29,837 bases of DNA from an uncultured Alphaproteobacteria bacterium (GCA_944392285.1 CALXWF010000030.1:1-29837); one strand, 5' to 3'; numbered from the stretch's first letter, positions 7,508 through 16,031 are shown. The notes: a model not told the origin generated them from the sequence alone. Numbers and translations are program-made.

Positions 7508-9214
7508 ATGGCTGAAGAAGAAAATAAACAAGATCAATATGTGGTTTTAGCCCGTAAGTATCGCCCGCAAAATTTTGATGATTTGGTCGGGCAAGATGCT
7601 TTGGTGCAAACCTTAACCAACGCCATTAAAAACAACCGCTTGCACCATGCTTATATTTTGACCGGAATCCGCGGCGTGGGCAAAACCACCACCGCCCGTA
7701 TTATTGCCAAAGCTCTTAATTGTACCGGGAAAGACGGTCGCGGCGGACCGACCGTGCATCCTTGCGGCTTTTGTGAAAATTGTCGCGCCATTACCGAAGG
7801 CCGCCATATTGACGTGATGGAGCTTGACGCCGCCTCTCGTACCGGCGTTGACGATATGCGTGAGATTCTCGACGGCGTGCGCTATAAGCCCACAAATGCA
7901 CGCTATAAGATTTATATCATCGACGAAGTGCATATGCTCTCTAAAAGTGCTTTCAATGCCTTGTTAAAGACTTTGGAAGAGCCGCCTTCCCATGTGAAGT
8001 TTATTTTTGCCACAACCGAAATTCGTAAAGTGCCGGTAACAATTTTGTCACGTTGCCAAAGATTTGACTTACAACGAATCTCCATTGAAGATTTGGTTGG
8101 GCTGTTTCAGAAGATTTTGACCAATGAAAAAATTGAGGCCGAAGAAGAAGCTCTGCGCCTGATTGCCAAAGCCGCCGACGGCTCGGCTCGCGACGGAGAA
8201 TCGCTTTTGGACCAAGCTATTTCTTTGGGCGGTGGTAAGGTTCAGACCGATGTCGTTAAAAATATGATTGGTCTGAGCGACAAAAACAGAACCTTTGAAT
8301 TGTTTGAAAACCTGATTAAAGGTGATGTCGGCGAAGTTTTGAAAAACTTGGAGGATATGTATAAAAACGGCGCGAATCCTTTAACTCTGCTGCAAGATTT
8401 GATTAGTACCACCCATGGGATTGCCAAAGTTAAGTTGATTGCCGAGGCCATTAAAGATCCCGCCTTGTCTGAAAACGAACGCAGTTTTTATCAGAAATCC
8501 GCGCCGGAGATTTCTATTGCCGTGTTGTCACGCATGTGGCAGATGATGATTAAGGGGTTGAGCGAGCTTAATATTGCGCCGGTACAGATTGATGCCTTGG
8601 AGATGATCCTTATTCGCATTGCTTATTCTGCCAACCTGCCAACGCCGCAAGAACTTCTTGATGACGTAAAAAAAAACTCTAATTTAAGCCAAACCCGCCC
8701 TGAAAACAGCGGCAGAAATTTTGGCGCGTCTCCTGCTCTTGGTGAAAAAAAAACTTTTTCTGAGCAAAACATAAGCACCGAAAATAAGGCAAGCACCGCT
8801 ATTTTGTCGGTCGATGATTTGATGCGCTATTTGGAAGAGCATCGGCAGCCTTTGTTGGAATATGCCTTAAAACATGATGTTGCTTTTGAGGCTTTTGCCG
8901 AAGGAAACGTAAAAATCAGCGTGGGCGAAAAAGTCGGCAATGATCTGGTTATGAGTTTGCACAAGGTTTTGACCGAGGCAACGGGCAAAAAATGGCAGAT
9001 AGACATTGTGCGCGGCAAGCTCGGTGAAACCATCGCCGATAAGGAAAACGCCAAAGCCGAAGAAAACAAAAAAAATGTTATGGAATATCCTTTGGTGCGC
9101 GCCATTATGGAAGAATTTCGCGGGGCAAAAATCGAAACTTTAACACGCAAGGTTTCTCAAGAATCGACAGATGAAAACAGCCCTGAAGATAACAATGACC
9201 TAATTTTTGAATAA
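7508..9214 (+). CDS. dnaX: DNA polymerase III subunit gamma/tau
   Basis: This 568-residue clamp-loader ATPase has all domain I-II motifs: RPQNFDDLVGQ, Walker A GIRGVGKTTT (53-62), zinc-binding Cys72/86/89/92, Walker B IYIIDEVHML (135-144), sensor 1 IFATTE, and SRCQRF. Domain III follows to about residue 380. The C-terminal 180 residues are variable, as in tau, which contacts the polymerase alpha subunit and DnaB. Two A9 tracts (8668-8676 and 8745-8753) lie just after domain III. Slippage at either, in either direction, would reach a stop within a few codons, giving a gamma-like product of roughly 390 or 415 residues. No Shine-Dalgarno sequence is visible before ATG 7508. It is followed after 12 bases by ybaB and then recR, the standard recombination/replication cluster. 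Confidence 0.97.
   Translation: MAEEENKQDQYVVLARKYRPQNFDDLVGQDALVQTLTNAIKNNRLHHAYILTGIRGVGKTTTARIIAKALNCTGKDGRGGPTVHPCGFCENCRAITEGRHIDVMELDAASRTGVDDMREILDGVRYKPTNARYKIYIIDEVHMLSKSAFNALLKTLEEPPSHVKFIFATTEIRKVPVTILSRCQRFDLQRISIEDLVGLFQKILTNEKIEAEEEALRLIAKAADGSARDGESLLDQAISLGGGKVQTDVVKNMIGLSDKNRTFELFENLIKGDVGEVLKNLEDMYKNGANPLTLLQDLISTTHGIAKVKLIAEAIKDPALSENERSFYQKSAPEISIAVLSRMWQMMIKGLSELNIAPVQIDALEMILIRIAYSANLPTPQELLDDVKKNSNLSQTRPENSGRNFGASPALGEKKTFSEQNISTENKASTAILSVDDLMRYLEEHRQPLLEYALKHDVAFEAFAEGNVKISVGEKVGNDLVMSLHKVLTEATGKKWQIDIVRGKLGETIADKENAKAEENKKNVMEYPLVRAIMEEFRGAKIETLTRKVSQESTDENSPEDNNDLIFE
8668..8687 (+). promoter_or_regulatory. Candidate slippage site in dnaX: first A9 tract
   Basis: The zero frame reads GTA AAA AAA AAC TCT. 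If RNA polymerase adds one A or the ribosome slips back by one, TAA at 8680-8682 follows at once. If one A is lost or the ribosome moves forward, TAA at 8685-8687 follows after a few codons. The tract lies at residues 388-389, directly after the clamp-loader domains. Thermus thermophilus dnaX uses an A9 run for transcriptional slippage to make gamma. Confidence 0.5.
8745..8774 (+). promoter_or_regulatory. Candidate slippage site in dnaX: second A9 tract
   Basis: A second run of nine A residues lies at codons 413-415 (GAA AAA AAA ACT). The minus-one frame meets TGA at 8761-8763 and the plus-one frame meets TAA at 8772-8774. It could back up the first tract and would also yield a short gamma-like protein. 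Confidence 0.4.
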
Positions 9215-9226
9215 AGGATAAAAAAT

Positions 9227-9547
9227 ATGATGAATATTCAAGGAATTATGAAACAAGCACAAGCCATGCAGAAAAAAATGGAAGAAATGCAGGAGAAACT
9301 CTCTCAGGAAGAGGTTGAAGGCACTGCCGGCGGCGGTATGGTCAAAGTTATCTTGAACGGAAAGTTTGAAATGAAAAAGATTTCTTTGGACAAGTCTTTG
9401 ATTGTGGCCGATGAAGTTGATATTCTTGAAGATTTGATTATGGCTGCTTTTAATGATGCCAAGGCTAAAGTTGATGCCAATATGGCCAAAGGTGTTAATG
9501 ATGTGACCGGCGGGCTTAACCTCGGCGGCTTGAAATTGCCCTTTTAA
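9227..9547 (+). CDS. ybaB: YbaB/EbfC family nucleoid-associated protein
   Basis: At 106 residues this has normal YbaB length and sequence: MKQAQAMQKKMEEMQEKL as the N-terminal coiled helix, VEGTAGGGMVKVILNGKFEMKKI across the central sheet, and DLIMAAFNDAKAKVDANMAKG in the C-terminal helix. The family forms homodimers that bind DNA and is linked to recombination and replication. It sits between dnaX and recR with gaps of 12 and 14 bases, so all three are almost certainly one operon. Two ATG codons are adjacent at 9227 and 9230; the first is used here, with AAAGGA upstream at about 9 bases. Confidence 0.95.
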   Translation: MMNIQGIMKQAQAMQKKMEEMQEKLSQEEVEGTAGGGMVKVILNGKFEMKKISLDKSLIVADEVDILEDLIMAAFNDAKAKVDANMAKGVNDVTGGLNLGGLKLPF

Positions 9548-9561
9548 GCGGAGTTAGAGCC

Positions 9562-10155
9562 TTGGTCGGCAATGAAATTGAAAAACTGATTAAACTTATT
9601 GCCAAGCTGCCTGCCTTGGGGACGCGTTCTTCTCGCAGGATTGTGTTGCAACTTTTGAAAAAGCGCGAAACTTTGTTTTTGCCCTTAATTCAGGCCATGA
9701 ACGAAGTGGCTGAAAATGTTAAAACCTGCGAAATTTGCGGTAATTTTGATACGACATCTCCTTGCAGTATTTGCCGTTCGACAGTAAGAGAACCAAACTT
9801 GTTATGCGTGGTGCAAGACGTGGCAGACCTTTGGGCGATGGAGCGCGTGTCTTTCTTTAAGGGAAAATATCATATTTTGGGCGGCGTTTTGTCGGCTTTG
9901 GACGGGGTGGCGCCTGAAGATTTGAATATTGAGAGCTTGCTTAAACGTATTAAAGATGAAAATATTTCTGAAGTTATTTTGGCTTTGCCGGCAACGGTAG
10001 ACGGCCAAATTACCGCTCATTATCTGTTAACCAGACTGAAAGAAAACGAAGTTAAGGTTTCTACTCTGGCACAAGGTATCCCCATGGGGGCCGAACTTGA
10101 TTATATGGACGAGGGGACTTTACAGCTGGCACTTAACTCCAGAAAACAGCTTTAA
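9562..10155 (+). CDS. recR: Recombination mediator protein RecR
   Basis: This 197-residue protein starts at TTG 9562, preceded by GGAG (9550-9553), and has the complete RecR layout. There is a helix-hairpin-helix LIAKLPALGTRSSRRIVLQLL, a C4 zinc finger CEICGNFDTTSPCSIC, and a Toprim domain with LLCVVQDVADLWAMERVSFF and ALPATVDGQIT. The C-terminus has VSTLAQGIPMGAELDYMDEGTLQLAL, the Walker-like RecR ending. RecR, with RecF or RecO, loads RecA on SSB-coated single-stranded DNA during gap repair. It closes the dnaX-ybaB-recR operon. The non-ATG start is supported by the ribosome binding site and because no ATG exists near the conserved N-terminus. Confidence 0.96.
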   Translation: MVGNEIEKLIKLIAKLPALGTRSSRRIVLQLLKKRETLFLPLIQAMNEVAENVKTCEICGNFDTTSPCSICRSTVREPNLLCVVQDVADLWAMERVSFFKGKYHILGGVLSALDGVAPEDLNIESLLKRIKDENISEVILALPATVDGQITAHYLLTRLKENEVKVSTLAQGIPMGAELDYMDEGTLQLALNSRKQL

Positions 10156-10197
10156 GACCTTGAGATAAAATTAACTTTTATTAAATAAAATGCGTGT

Positions 10198-10203
10198 TAT
10201 ACT
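10198..10203 (+). promoter_or_regulatory. Candidate -10 element upstream of the phosphorylase gene
   Basis: TATACT lies 36 bases before ATG 10239 in the gap after recR. A convincing -35 is missing; CTTTTA at 10175-10180 has a 17-base spacing but matches poorly. A start of transcription near 10210 would favour ATG 10239 over the upstream in-frame GTG at 10194. Confidence 0.35.
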
Positions 10204-10238
10204 CCTTCTTAAGAAATATTTCGGCGGAAGGACTTCAC

Positions 10239-11735
10239 ATGCTTAGTCTTAAACATTTGCAAATTCATTCTTTTAATGAAAATATTGCCTTTTTGCACAA
10301 AGACTGCACCGCTTATCGGGTTGATGACATTAAAAGTTTGAGCAAAGTTGAAATTCATGGCGGCATTAAGCCGGTTTATGCTTTTTTGCAAATCGTTGAT
10401 GATGAAAACCTCGTGCGCCCTAATGAATTGGCCTTAAACAGTGAGGCTTTTAAGCTGATTAATCTGCCCGAAGGCGCAAATGTTACCCTGACAATGTCTC
10501 CGCCGCCCCCAAGCCTGAACTCTATTAAACGCAAAATTGCCGGAAATATTTTAAGCGCCGGTGAATATAGCGCGATTGTTAATGATATTGCCTCAAAAAG
10601 ATATACCAATATGGATATTGCCTCTTTCTTGGTTTCTGCCGGTTCTTTTATGACCGCGCCGGAGGTGTTGGCTTTTACCGAGGCTTTGGTCGGGGATAAT
10701 ATCATTCATTGGGATAATGAAAATATTGTGGTAGACCACCATTGTTTGGGCGGTATTCCCGGAAACAAAACCGATATTATCATTATGGCTATTGTCGCCG
10801 CTTATGGTCTGCCGATGCCCAAAACCGCCTCGCGCTCTTTGACATCTTGCGCCGGCGTTGCCGATACCATGAGTGTGTTGGCAAATGTGGACTTGGACGA
10901 AGCCAAGTTTCGTAAAGTGGTTGCCGAGTGCCGCGGCGCAATTGCCTGTTATAACGCCCTTTCCATTGCAGAGGCGAACAAAATTATTTCTGCCGTTGAA
11001 AGATATATCGGCATTACGCAACATCAATATATTGTTTCTTCCATCTTGGCGATTAAACTCGCTGCCGGTGTTACGCATTTGGTCATTGATATTCCGGTGG
11101 GGCCGAAGTCGCGTATTAAAACAACCAATGATGCCATGCGCCTGCGTAAGCTGATTGAATATGTCGGCGATATGCTCTCTATTGAAATTGACGCCGTGAT
11201 TACCGACGGCAGCGAGCCTATCGGCAACGGGGTCGGCGCCGTGTTGGAAGCCCGCGATGTGATGAAAGTGTTGCGCAATAAGGAAGACGCGCCGCAAGAT
11301 TTGCGCGAGAAATCTTTGTTTTTGGCCGGACGCGTGTTGGAGTTTGACCCCAAATTGCGCGGCGGACAAGGATATTATGTGGCAAAAGAGCTCTTGAACT
11401 CCGGACGCGCCCTTGAGGCCATGAACAAAATTATTCATGCTCAGGGCAAAGCGCCGCAACCTCAGCTCGGCCATTTAACCCGCGATGTGGTTGCTACATC
11501 TTCCGGCGTGGTGGAAAGTATTGATAACGAACGTATTAATAAAATCGGCGTCTTGGCCGGTGCGTCAAAATATCATGGCGCCGGCATAGATTTAATGAAA
11601 AAAGTCGGCGATAAGGTGGAACAAGGCGAAACCCTGTATCGGCTCCACTCGGTTAACTCTACCGATTTTGCTTTTGCCAACAGCGTGGTTGACGGCTATA
11701 CGGGATATGAAATCTCCGGCCATAATCCTTATTAA
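10239..11735 (+). CDS. Thymidine phosphorylase family protein (NMP/AMP phosphorylase-like)
   Basis: The 498-residue product resembles the long thymidine phosphorylase branch that includes archaeal AMP phosphorylases and bacterial DeoA-like proteins of similar length. An N-terminal domain of about 85 residues precedes the phosphorylase core. The core has YTNMDIASFLVSAGSF, DHHCLGGIPGNKTDIIIM, SRSLTSCAGVADTMSVL, then IDIPVGPKSRIKT, ITDGSEPIGNGVG and GHLTRDVVATSSGVV. The signature around residues 105-340 supports phosphate-dependent cleavage of a nucleoside or nucleoside monophosphate. The N-terminal extension favours an NMP substrate, but this is an inference. ATG 10239 is chosen because GGAAGGA lies seven bases upstream; the frame is open to GTG 10194. 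It stands alone between recR and dnaK. Confidence 0.8.
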   Translation: MLSLKHLQIHSFNENIAFLHKDCTAYRVDDIKSLSKVEIHGGIKPVYAFLQIVDDENLVRPNELALNSEAFKLINLPEGANVTLTMSPPPPSLNSIKRKIAGNILSAGEYSAIVNDIASKRYTNMDIASFLVSAGSFMTAPEVLAFTEALVGDNIIHWDNENIVVDHHCLGGIPGNKTDIIIMAIVAAYGLPMPKTASRSLTSCAGVADTMSVLANVDLDEAKFRKVVAECRGAIACYNALSIAEANKIISAVERYIGITQHQYIVSSILAIKLAAGVTHLVIDIPVGPKSRIKTTNDAMRLRKLIEYVGDMLSIEIDAVITDGSEPIGNGVGAVLEARDVMKVLRNKEDAPQDLREKSLFLAGRVLEFDPKLRGGQGYYVAKELLNSGRALEAMNKIIHAQGKAPQPQLGHLTRDVVATSSGVVESIDNERINKIGVLAGASKYHGAGIDLMKKVGDKVEQGETLYRLHSVNSTDFAFANSVVDGYTGYEISGHNPY

Positions 11736-11774
11736 AATATTTTTACAAAAATTTTAAAAAAAATTGCTCCAAGG

Positions 11775-11805
11775 CTTGCTTATAAGTTTGCGGCTTCCTA
11801 TATAG
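11775..11805 (+). promoter_or_regulatory. Heat-shock (RpoH-type) promoter of dnaK
   Basis: CTTG at 11775-11778, 18 bases, then CCTATATAG at 11797-11805. This is close to the alphaproteobacterial heat-shock promoter consensus CTTG-N17/18-CYTATNTNNG, failing only at the last G. TATAGT overlapping the same place could also serve the housekeeping sigma factor. Transcription would begin about 45 bases before the dnaK start. Confidence 0.65.
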
Positions 11806-11854
11806 TTTGTAGAAATACTGTTTTAGCTATATTTTTAACAAAGGACAAACAATT

Positions 11855-13765
11855 ATGAGCAATAAAGTTTTAGGTATTGACCTTGGTACGACAAACTCTT
11901 GCTTCGCCGTTATGGAAGGCAAAGAAGCCAAGGTTTTGGAAAACTCCGAAGGCGCAAGAACAACCCCTTCAATGGTTGCTTTTACCGACACTGAAAGATT
12001 GGTCGGTTTTCCGGCTAAACGCCAAGCCGTTACAAACCCCGAAAACACCCTCTTTGCCATTAAACGTTTAATCGGCCGCAGATATAATTCTCCTGAAGTC
12101 GAAAAAGACAAGGCATTGGTTCCTTTCAAAATTATTGAAGGCGATAACGGTGATGCTTGGGTTGAAGTTAAGGGACAAAAATATGCTCCTTCGCAAATTT
12201 CGGCCATCGTTTTACAAAAAATTAAAGAATATGCCGAAAGCTATCTCGGCGAAAAAATTGAAAAAGCCGTTATTACCGTTCCGGCTTATTTTAACGACTC
12301 TCAACGTCAGGCAACAAAAGATGCCGGTAAAATTGCCGGTTTGGAAGTCTTGCGTATTATTAACGAACCGACAGCCGCTGCTTTGGCCTATGGTTTGGAT
12401 AAAAATACGTCCGGTACCATTGCCGTTTATGACCTCGGCGGCGGTACCTTCGATATTTCTATTTTGGAAATCGGCGACGGCGTTTTTGAAGTTAAGTCTA
12501 CTAACGGTGATACATTCCTCGGCGGTGAAGACTTTGACCAACGTATTGTTAACTATTTGGCCGAAGAATTTAAAAAAGAATCCGGCATTGATTTGAAAAA
12601 TGACCGCTTGGCTTTGCAACGCTTGAAAGAAGCCGCAGAAAAAGCTAAAATCGAGTTGTCTTCAACCACGCAAACCGAGGTTAACCTGCCCTTTATTACG
12701 GCTGATGCCACAGGGCCGAAACACCTCAACATCAAACTTACTCGCGCTAAATTAGAGTCTTTGGTTGAGGATTTGATTGACCGCACGGTTGAACCTTGCA
12801 AAAAAGCCTTGGCCGATGCCGGCTTGAAAGCTAATGAAATCAGCGAGGTTATTTTGGTCGGCGGTATGACCCGTATGCCCAAAGTTCAGGAAAAAGTTAA
12901 GGAAATCTTCGGTAAAGAACCGCATAAAGGCGTTAACCCCGATGAGGTTGTTGCCGTCGGTGCCGCTATTCAGGGCGGTGTCTTGATGGGCGATGTTAAA
13001 GATGTGTTGCTCTTGGATGTTACCCCATTGTCTTTGGGTATTGAAACCTTGGGCGGCGTCTTTACACGTTTGATTGACCGCAACACTACCATTCCGACCA
13101 GAAAATCTCAGGTATTCTCTACCGCCGAAGATGGTCAGACCGCGGTTACAATTCGCGTCTTCCAAGGTGAGCGTGAAATGGCCGCCGATAACAAACTGCT
13201 CGGCCAGTTTGATTTGGTCGGTATTCCGCCTGCACCGCGCGGTATGCCCCAGATTGAGGTAACTTTTGATATCGATGCCAACGGTATTGTTAATGTTTCG
13301 GCCAAAGATAAGGCTACAAACAAAGAACAAGCCATTCGTATTCAGGCCAGCGGCGGCTTGTCTGATGCCGATATCGAAAAAATGGTTAAAGACGCTGAAG
13401 CCAATGCCGAAGCCGATAAAAAGAAAAAAGAACTGGTTGAAGCCAAAAATCAGGGCGAAAGTTTGGTTCATTCTACCGAAAAAACGCTCAAAGAACATGG
13501 CGATAAACTGAGCCCGGCCGAAAAGAGCCAGATTGAAGAAGCCGTTAAGTCTTTGAAATCTGCCCTTGAAGCTGATGACTTAGATGCCATTAAACAACGC
13601 AGCGAGGCTTTGATGCAGGCTTCTTTGAAACTCGGCGAAGCTATGTATAAACAAGCCGAAGCTTCAAATGCCGCCGGACAACAAGCCGGTCCGGAAGCTC
13701 CGCAAGGAAATGCTCAAAACGGTGACGAAAAAGTTGTCGATGCCGATTTTGAAGAAGTTAAATAA
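11855..13765 (+). CDS. dnaK: Chaperone protein DnaK (Hsp70)
   Basis: This is a complete 636-residue DnaK. The ATPase domain opens with GIDLGTTNSC, continues with the connect motif INEPTAAALAYGLD, the phosphate-2 motif VYDLGGGTFDISIL and the adenosine motif ILVGGMTRMPKVQ. The linker DVLLLDVTPLSLGIETLGG leads into the substrate-binding domain, and the helical lid ends in a low-complexity Ala/Gln/Gly tail and DADFEEVK. AAAGGA at 11840-11845 is the ribosome binding site. A heat-shock-type promoter precedes it and a strong terminator follows, so it is probably monocistronic. dnaJ and grpE, the usual neighbours, are not in the window. Confidence 0.99.
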   Translation: MSNKVLGIDLGTTNSCFAVMEGKEAKVLENSEGARTTPSMVAFTDTERLVGFPAKRQAVTNPENTLFAIKRLIGRRYNSPEVEKDKALVPFKIIEGDNGDAWVEVKGQKYAPSQISAIVLQKIKEYAESYLGEKIEKAVITVPAYFNDSQRQATKDAGKIAGLEVLRIINEPTAAALAYGLDKNTSGTIAVYDLGGGTFDISILEIGDGVFEVKSTNGDTFLGGEDFDQRIVNYLAEEFKKESGIDLKNDRLALQRLKEAAEKAKIELSSTTQTEVNLPFITADATGPKHLNIKLTRAKLESLVEDLIDRTVEPCKKALADAGLKANEISEVILVGGMTRMPKVQEKVKEIFGKEPHKGVNPDEVVAVGAAIQGGVLMGDVKDVLLLDVTPLSLGIETLGGVFTRLIDRNTTIPTRKSQVFSTAEDGQTAVTIRVFQGEREMAADNKLLGQFDLVGIPPAPRGMPQIEVTFDIDANGIVNVSAKDKATNKEQAIRIQASGGLSDADIEKMVKDAEANAEADKKKKELVEAKNQGESLVHSTEKTLKEHGDKLSPAEKSQIEEAVKSLKSALEADDLDAIKQRSEALMQASLKLGEAMYKQAEASNAAGQQAGPEAPQGNAQNGDEKVVDADFEEVK

Positions 13766-13787
13766 AACCAGATTAACTTCAAAAGAA

Positions 13788-13815
13788 AACCACCGCAAAA
13801 GCGGTGGTTTTTTTG
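13788..13815 (+). terminator. Strong intrinsic terminator after dnaK
   Basis: AACCACCGC (13788-13796) pairs with GCGGTGGTT (13801-13809) around an AAAA loop, followed by a T-rich run to 13814. Read on the minus strand the hairpin is followed by TTCTTTT, so it may also help end the cvpA transcript. Confidence 0.92.
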
Positions 13816-13926
13816 TTGAAAAAAACTTTGCGCCAAATGACTCAAGAGTGCGTTGTTTTAAATTTTATGACCTGTTTGTCATTGGCAAAGAAAAAACCTC
13901 TGTATGCGGCTTAAAACGCGTTTTTG

Positions 13927-14655
13927 CTATTCAACGTTTTCTATCAGCCGGTCAAGGTTGTTGCGCTCGCTTTGATTGTAGCCTTTAACCTCTTCTTTAA
14001 TTTCGGCTTTGGCTTTTTTCTTGGCTTTTTCTATTTGCGGACGCGCCAGTTTTTCAAAAAGTGCATCGGTTTCGCTTTTTTCATCCGGAGATTCAATAAC
14101 GGCAACCGGCTCTTCTTCATCTTCGGCGGTTTCTCCGTCAAGAGCTTTGGTCTTGTTGCGGATTGCCTCTAACGTGTCTTCAGGTATCAGATTTTCTATC
14201 GGCTTGGCAAAATCGCCGGCGATGTTGAAATATTTTGATTCCTTAAACGTATCCGACCATTTGTCTTTGGGTTGAATCCAGCTGACCATGATATAAACCA
14301 AAATAACCAACAGAAATGCACGCAAAATGCCAAAAAACAGCCCTAAAAGGCGGTCGATGTTGCCAAGTTTGCTGTTGCGCACTTTGCCGACCAAATTGCC
14401 GGTCATGAGAATCCAACAAATCAGGAAGACGATTAAAATAAACAATGAGGTGACAATGCCGGCCATGGTCGGACTTTTGATGTAAACCAAGGCTATCGGT
14501 GTTAAAACCGGCAAAAAGTAAATAACGGCGGCACAGCCCAAAACCCAGCCCACAATTGATAAAACTTCTTTTATCAGGCCGCGGCTCAGAGCAATTAAAC
14601 CTGAAATACCGACAACAATTAATATAATAACATCAAGATTATTTAATTCTGACAT
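13927..14655 (-). CDS. cvpA: CvpA family membrane protein
   Basis: At 242 residues this has the CvpA layout: a short N-terminus, four hydrophobic segments between about residues 8 and 125, and the family sequence DVIILIVVGISGLIALSRGL. Segments VLGCAAVIYFLPVLTPIALVYI, GIVTSLFILIVFLICWILM and LLVILVYIMVSWI follow. The region after residue 150 is hydrophilic and highly charged (acidic run near 180, then alternating Lys/Glu), a cytoplasmic tail longer than in short CvpA proteins. CvpA was first linked to colicin V production and more recently to envelope homeostasis; its molecular role is unclear. The gene follows radA after 9 bases and is likely in the same transcript. Confidence 0.88.
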   Translation of the reverse strand: MSELNNLDVIILIVVGISGLIALSRGLIKEVLSIVGWVLGCAAVIYFLPVLTPIALVYIKSPTMAGIVTSLFILIVFLICWILMTGNLVGKVRNSKLGNIDRLLGLFFGILRAFLLVILVYIMVSWIQPKDKWSDTFKESKYFNIAGDFAKPIENLIPEDTLEAIRNKTKALDGETAEDEEEPVAVIESPDEKSETDALFEKLARPQIEKAKKKAKAEIKEEVKGYNQSERNNLDRLIENVE

Positions 14656-14664
14656 TTTTACTTC

Positions 14665-16029
14665 CTAATTAAACCAATTAATTAATCTTTGGACATTGCC
14701 GATTTCATAAACGGTCATGTCATAGTGTTTTTTCTCTTTGCTCGGATTTTGCGGGGCTATGGCACTATGAAACCCTAATTTGTGTGCCTCTTTTAACCTT
14801 AAGCCCGGTTGTGAAACCGCTCGTATCTCACCGGAAAGCCCGATTTCACCGAAAATGACCATGTCTGCGGGCAAAGGCTTGTTGGTTAAAGACGAAATTA
14901 TGGCCATGGCAACCGCCAAGTCTGCCGCCGGCTCAGAAATGCGCAAACCGCCGGCTATGTTTAAATAAACATCTTGCGAGCTTAAGTTCATACCGCAGCG
15001 CGCTTCCAAAACCGCCAAAACCATCGCCAAACGGTTGGAATCCCAGCCGACAACGGCACGCTTCGGACTGGAGTAGCCGGTCGGACTGACAAGGGCTTGA
15101 ATCTCTACCAAAACAGGCCTTGATCCTTCAATGCCGGCAAAAACACAAGAACCTGAAATGTTGCCTTGTCTTTCGGCCAAAAACAGCGCCGAAGGATTTT
15201 CAACCTCAACCAAACCTTGGTCCTGCATTTCAAAAACACCGATTTCATCCGTGGCACCATAGCGGTTTTTTACCGCACGCAAAATGCGGAAGTGATGCCC
15301 GCGCTCTCCCTCAAAATAAAGCACCGTATCAACCATGTGCTCTAAAACGCGCGGACCGGCTATGGCCCCTTGTTTGGTGACATGACCAACCAAAAACAGC
15401 GTAAAACCCTTTTTCTTGGCCAGCTTTATCAGCTCATAGGCACAGGCACGCACTTGGGCAACCGAACCGGGGGTTGATTCAACTTCTTCCAAATACATGG
15501 TTTGGATTGAGTCTATAATCACAACCGCCGCCGAAGACTTCTCTAAAGTTGCGATAATGTCTTTAACCTCCGTGGCAGAGGCTAATTTTACCGGCGCTTG
15601 CTCTAATTTCAGACGGCGGGCGCGAATCCTGACCTGATCTATGGCCTCTTCTCCGGAAATGTAATAACATTCCGGTTGGCTCGGAAGCTCTGATACCTTG
15701 GCGCAAACTTGCAATAATAAGGTGGATTTGCCGATGCCGGGGTCGCCGCCGACTAAAATAACCGAACCGCCAACCAAGCCGCCGCCGCAAACCCTGTCTA
15801 ACTCGTTTATGCCCGTGCTTAGGCGTTCTAACTTTTGTTGGGCGCCGCTTAGGGGAACAAAGTCTATCTCCCTGCCCTTCTTTTTGGGGGCGATGTTGGA
15901 AAAGCCTTCGCCGCCTACCCTCTCTTCAACAATTGTGTTCCATTCATTGCAGGCATCACATTTGCCCTGCCATTTGGGATAAACCGCTCCGCAGTTTTCA
16001 CAAACAAATTCGACGCCTTTTTTAGACAT
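14665..16029 (-). CDS. radA: DNA repair protein RadA
   Basis: This 454-residue RadA (Sms) has its three standard parts. A C4 zinc finger occupies residues 10-27 (CENC, CDAC). A RecA-like ATPase follows with Walker A GGDPGIGKST (94-103), Walker B VVIIDSIQTMY and the RadA-specific KNRYG (254-258). A Lon-protease-like C-terminal domain contains SSPKRAVVGWDSNRLAMVLAVLEARCGM and ISEPAADLAVAMAIIS. RadA is a hexameric DNA helicase that drives branch migration of recombination intermediates. It begins two bases after the mlaF stop and precedes cvpA, so it probably belongs to one mlaE-mlaF-radA-cvpA transcript. Length and motifs are typical, and no key residue is missing. Confidence 0.97.
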   Translation of the reverse strand: MSKKGVEFVCENCGAVYPKWQGKCDACNEWNTIVEERVGGEGFSNIAPKKKGREIDFVPLSGAQQKLERLSTGINELDRVCGGGLVGGSVILVGGDPGIGKSTLLLQVCAKVSELPSQPECYYISGEEAIDQVRIRARRLKLEQAPVKLASATEVKDIIATLEKSSAAVVIIDSIQTMYLEEVESTPGSVAQVRACAYELIKLAKKKGFTLFLVGHVTKQGAIAGPRVLEHMVDTVLYFEGERGHHFRILRAVKNRYGATDEIGVFEMQDQGLVEVENPSALFLAERQGNISGSCVFAGIEGSRPVLVEIQALVSPTGYSSPKRAVVGWDSNRLAMVLAVLEARCGMNLSSQDVYLNIAGGLRISEPAADLAVAMAIISSLTNKPLPADMVIFGEIGLSGEIRAVSQPGLRLKEAHKLGFHSAIAPQNPSKEKKHYDMTVYEIGNVQRLINWFN

Positions 16030-16031
16030 GG

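Noticed and set aside
10593..11474. A 293-codon open frame antisense to the phosphorylase gene
   Set aside because: It is fully contained in a well-supported coding gene on the other strand and reads as low-complexity His/Asn/Arg-rich sequence with no family motif.
12752..13498. A long (248-codon) open frame antisense to dnaK
   Set aside because: It is a mirror of dnaK codon usage, a common artefact opposite Hsp70 genes, and has no ribosome binding site or recognisable domain.
13913..13924. AAAACGCGTTTT palindrome after cvpA
   Set aside because: It has no loop and cannot form a terminator hairpin of useful size; it is probably chance in AT-rich DNA.
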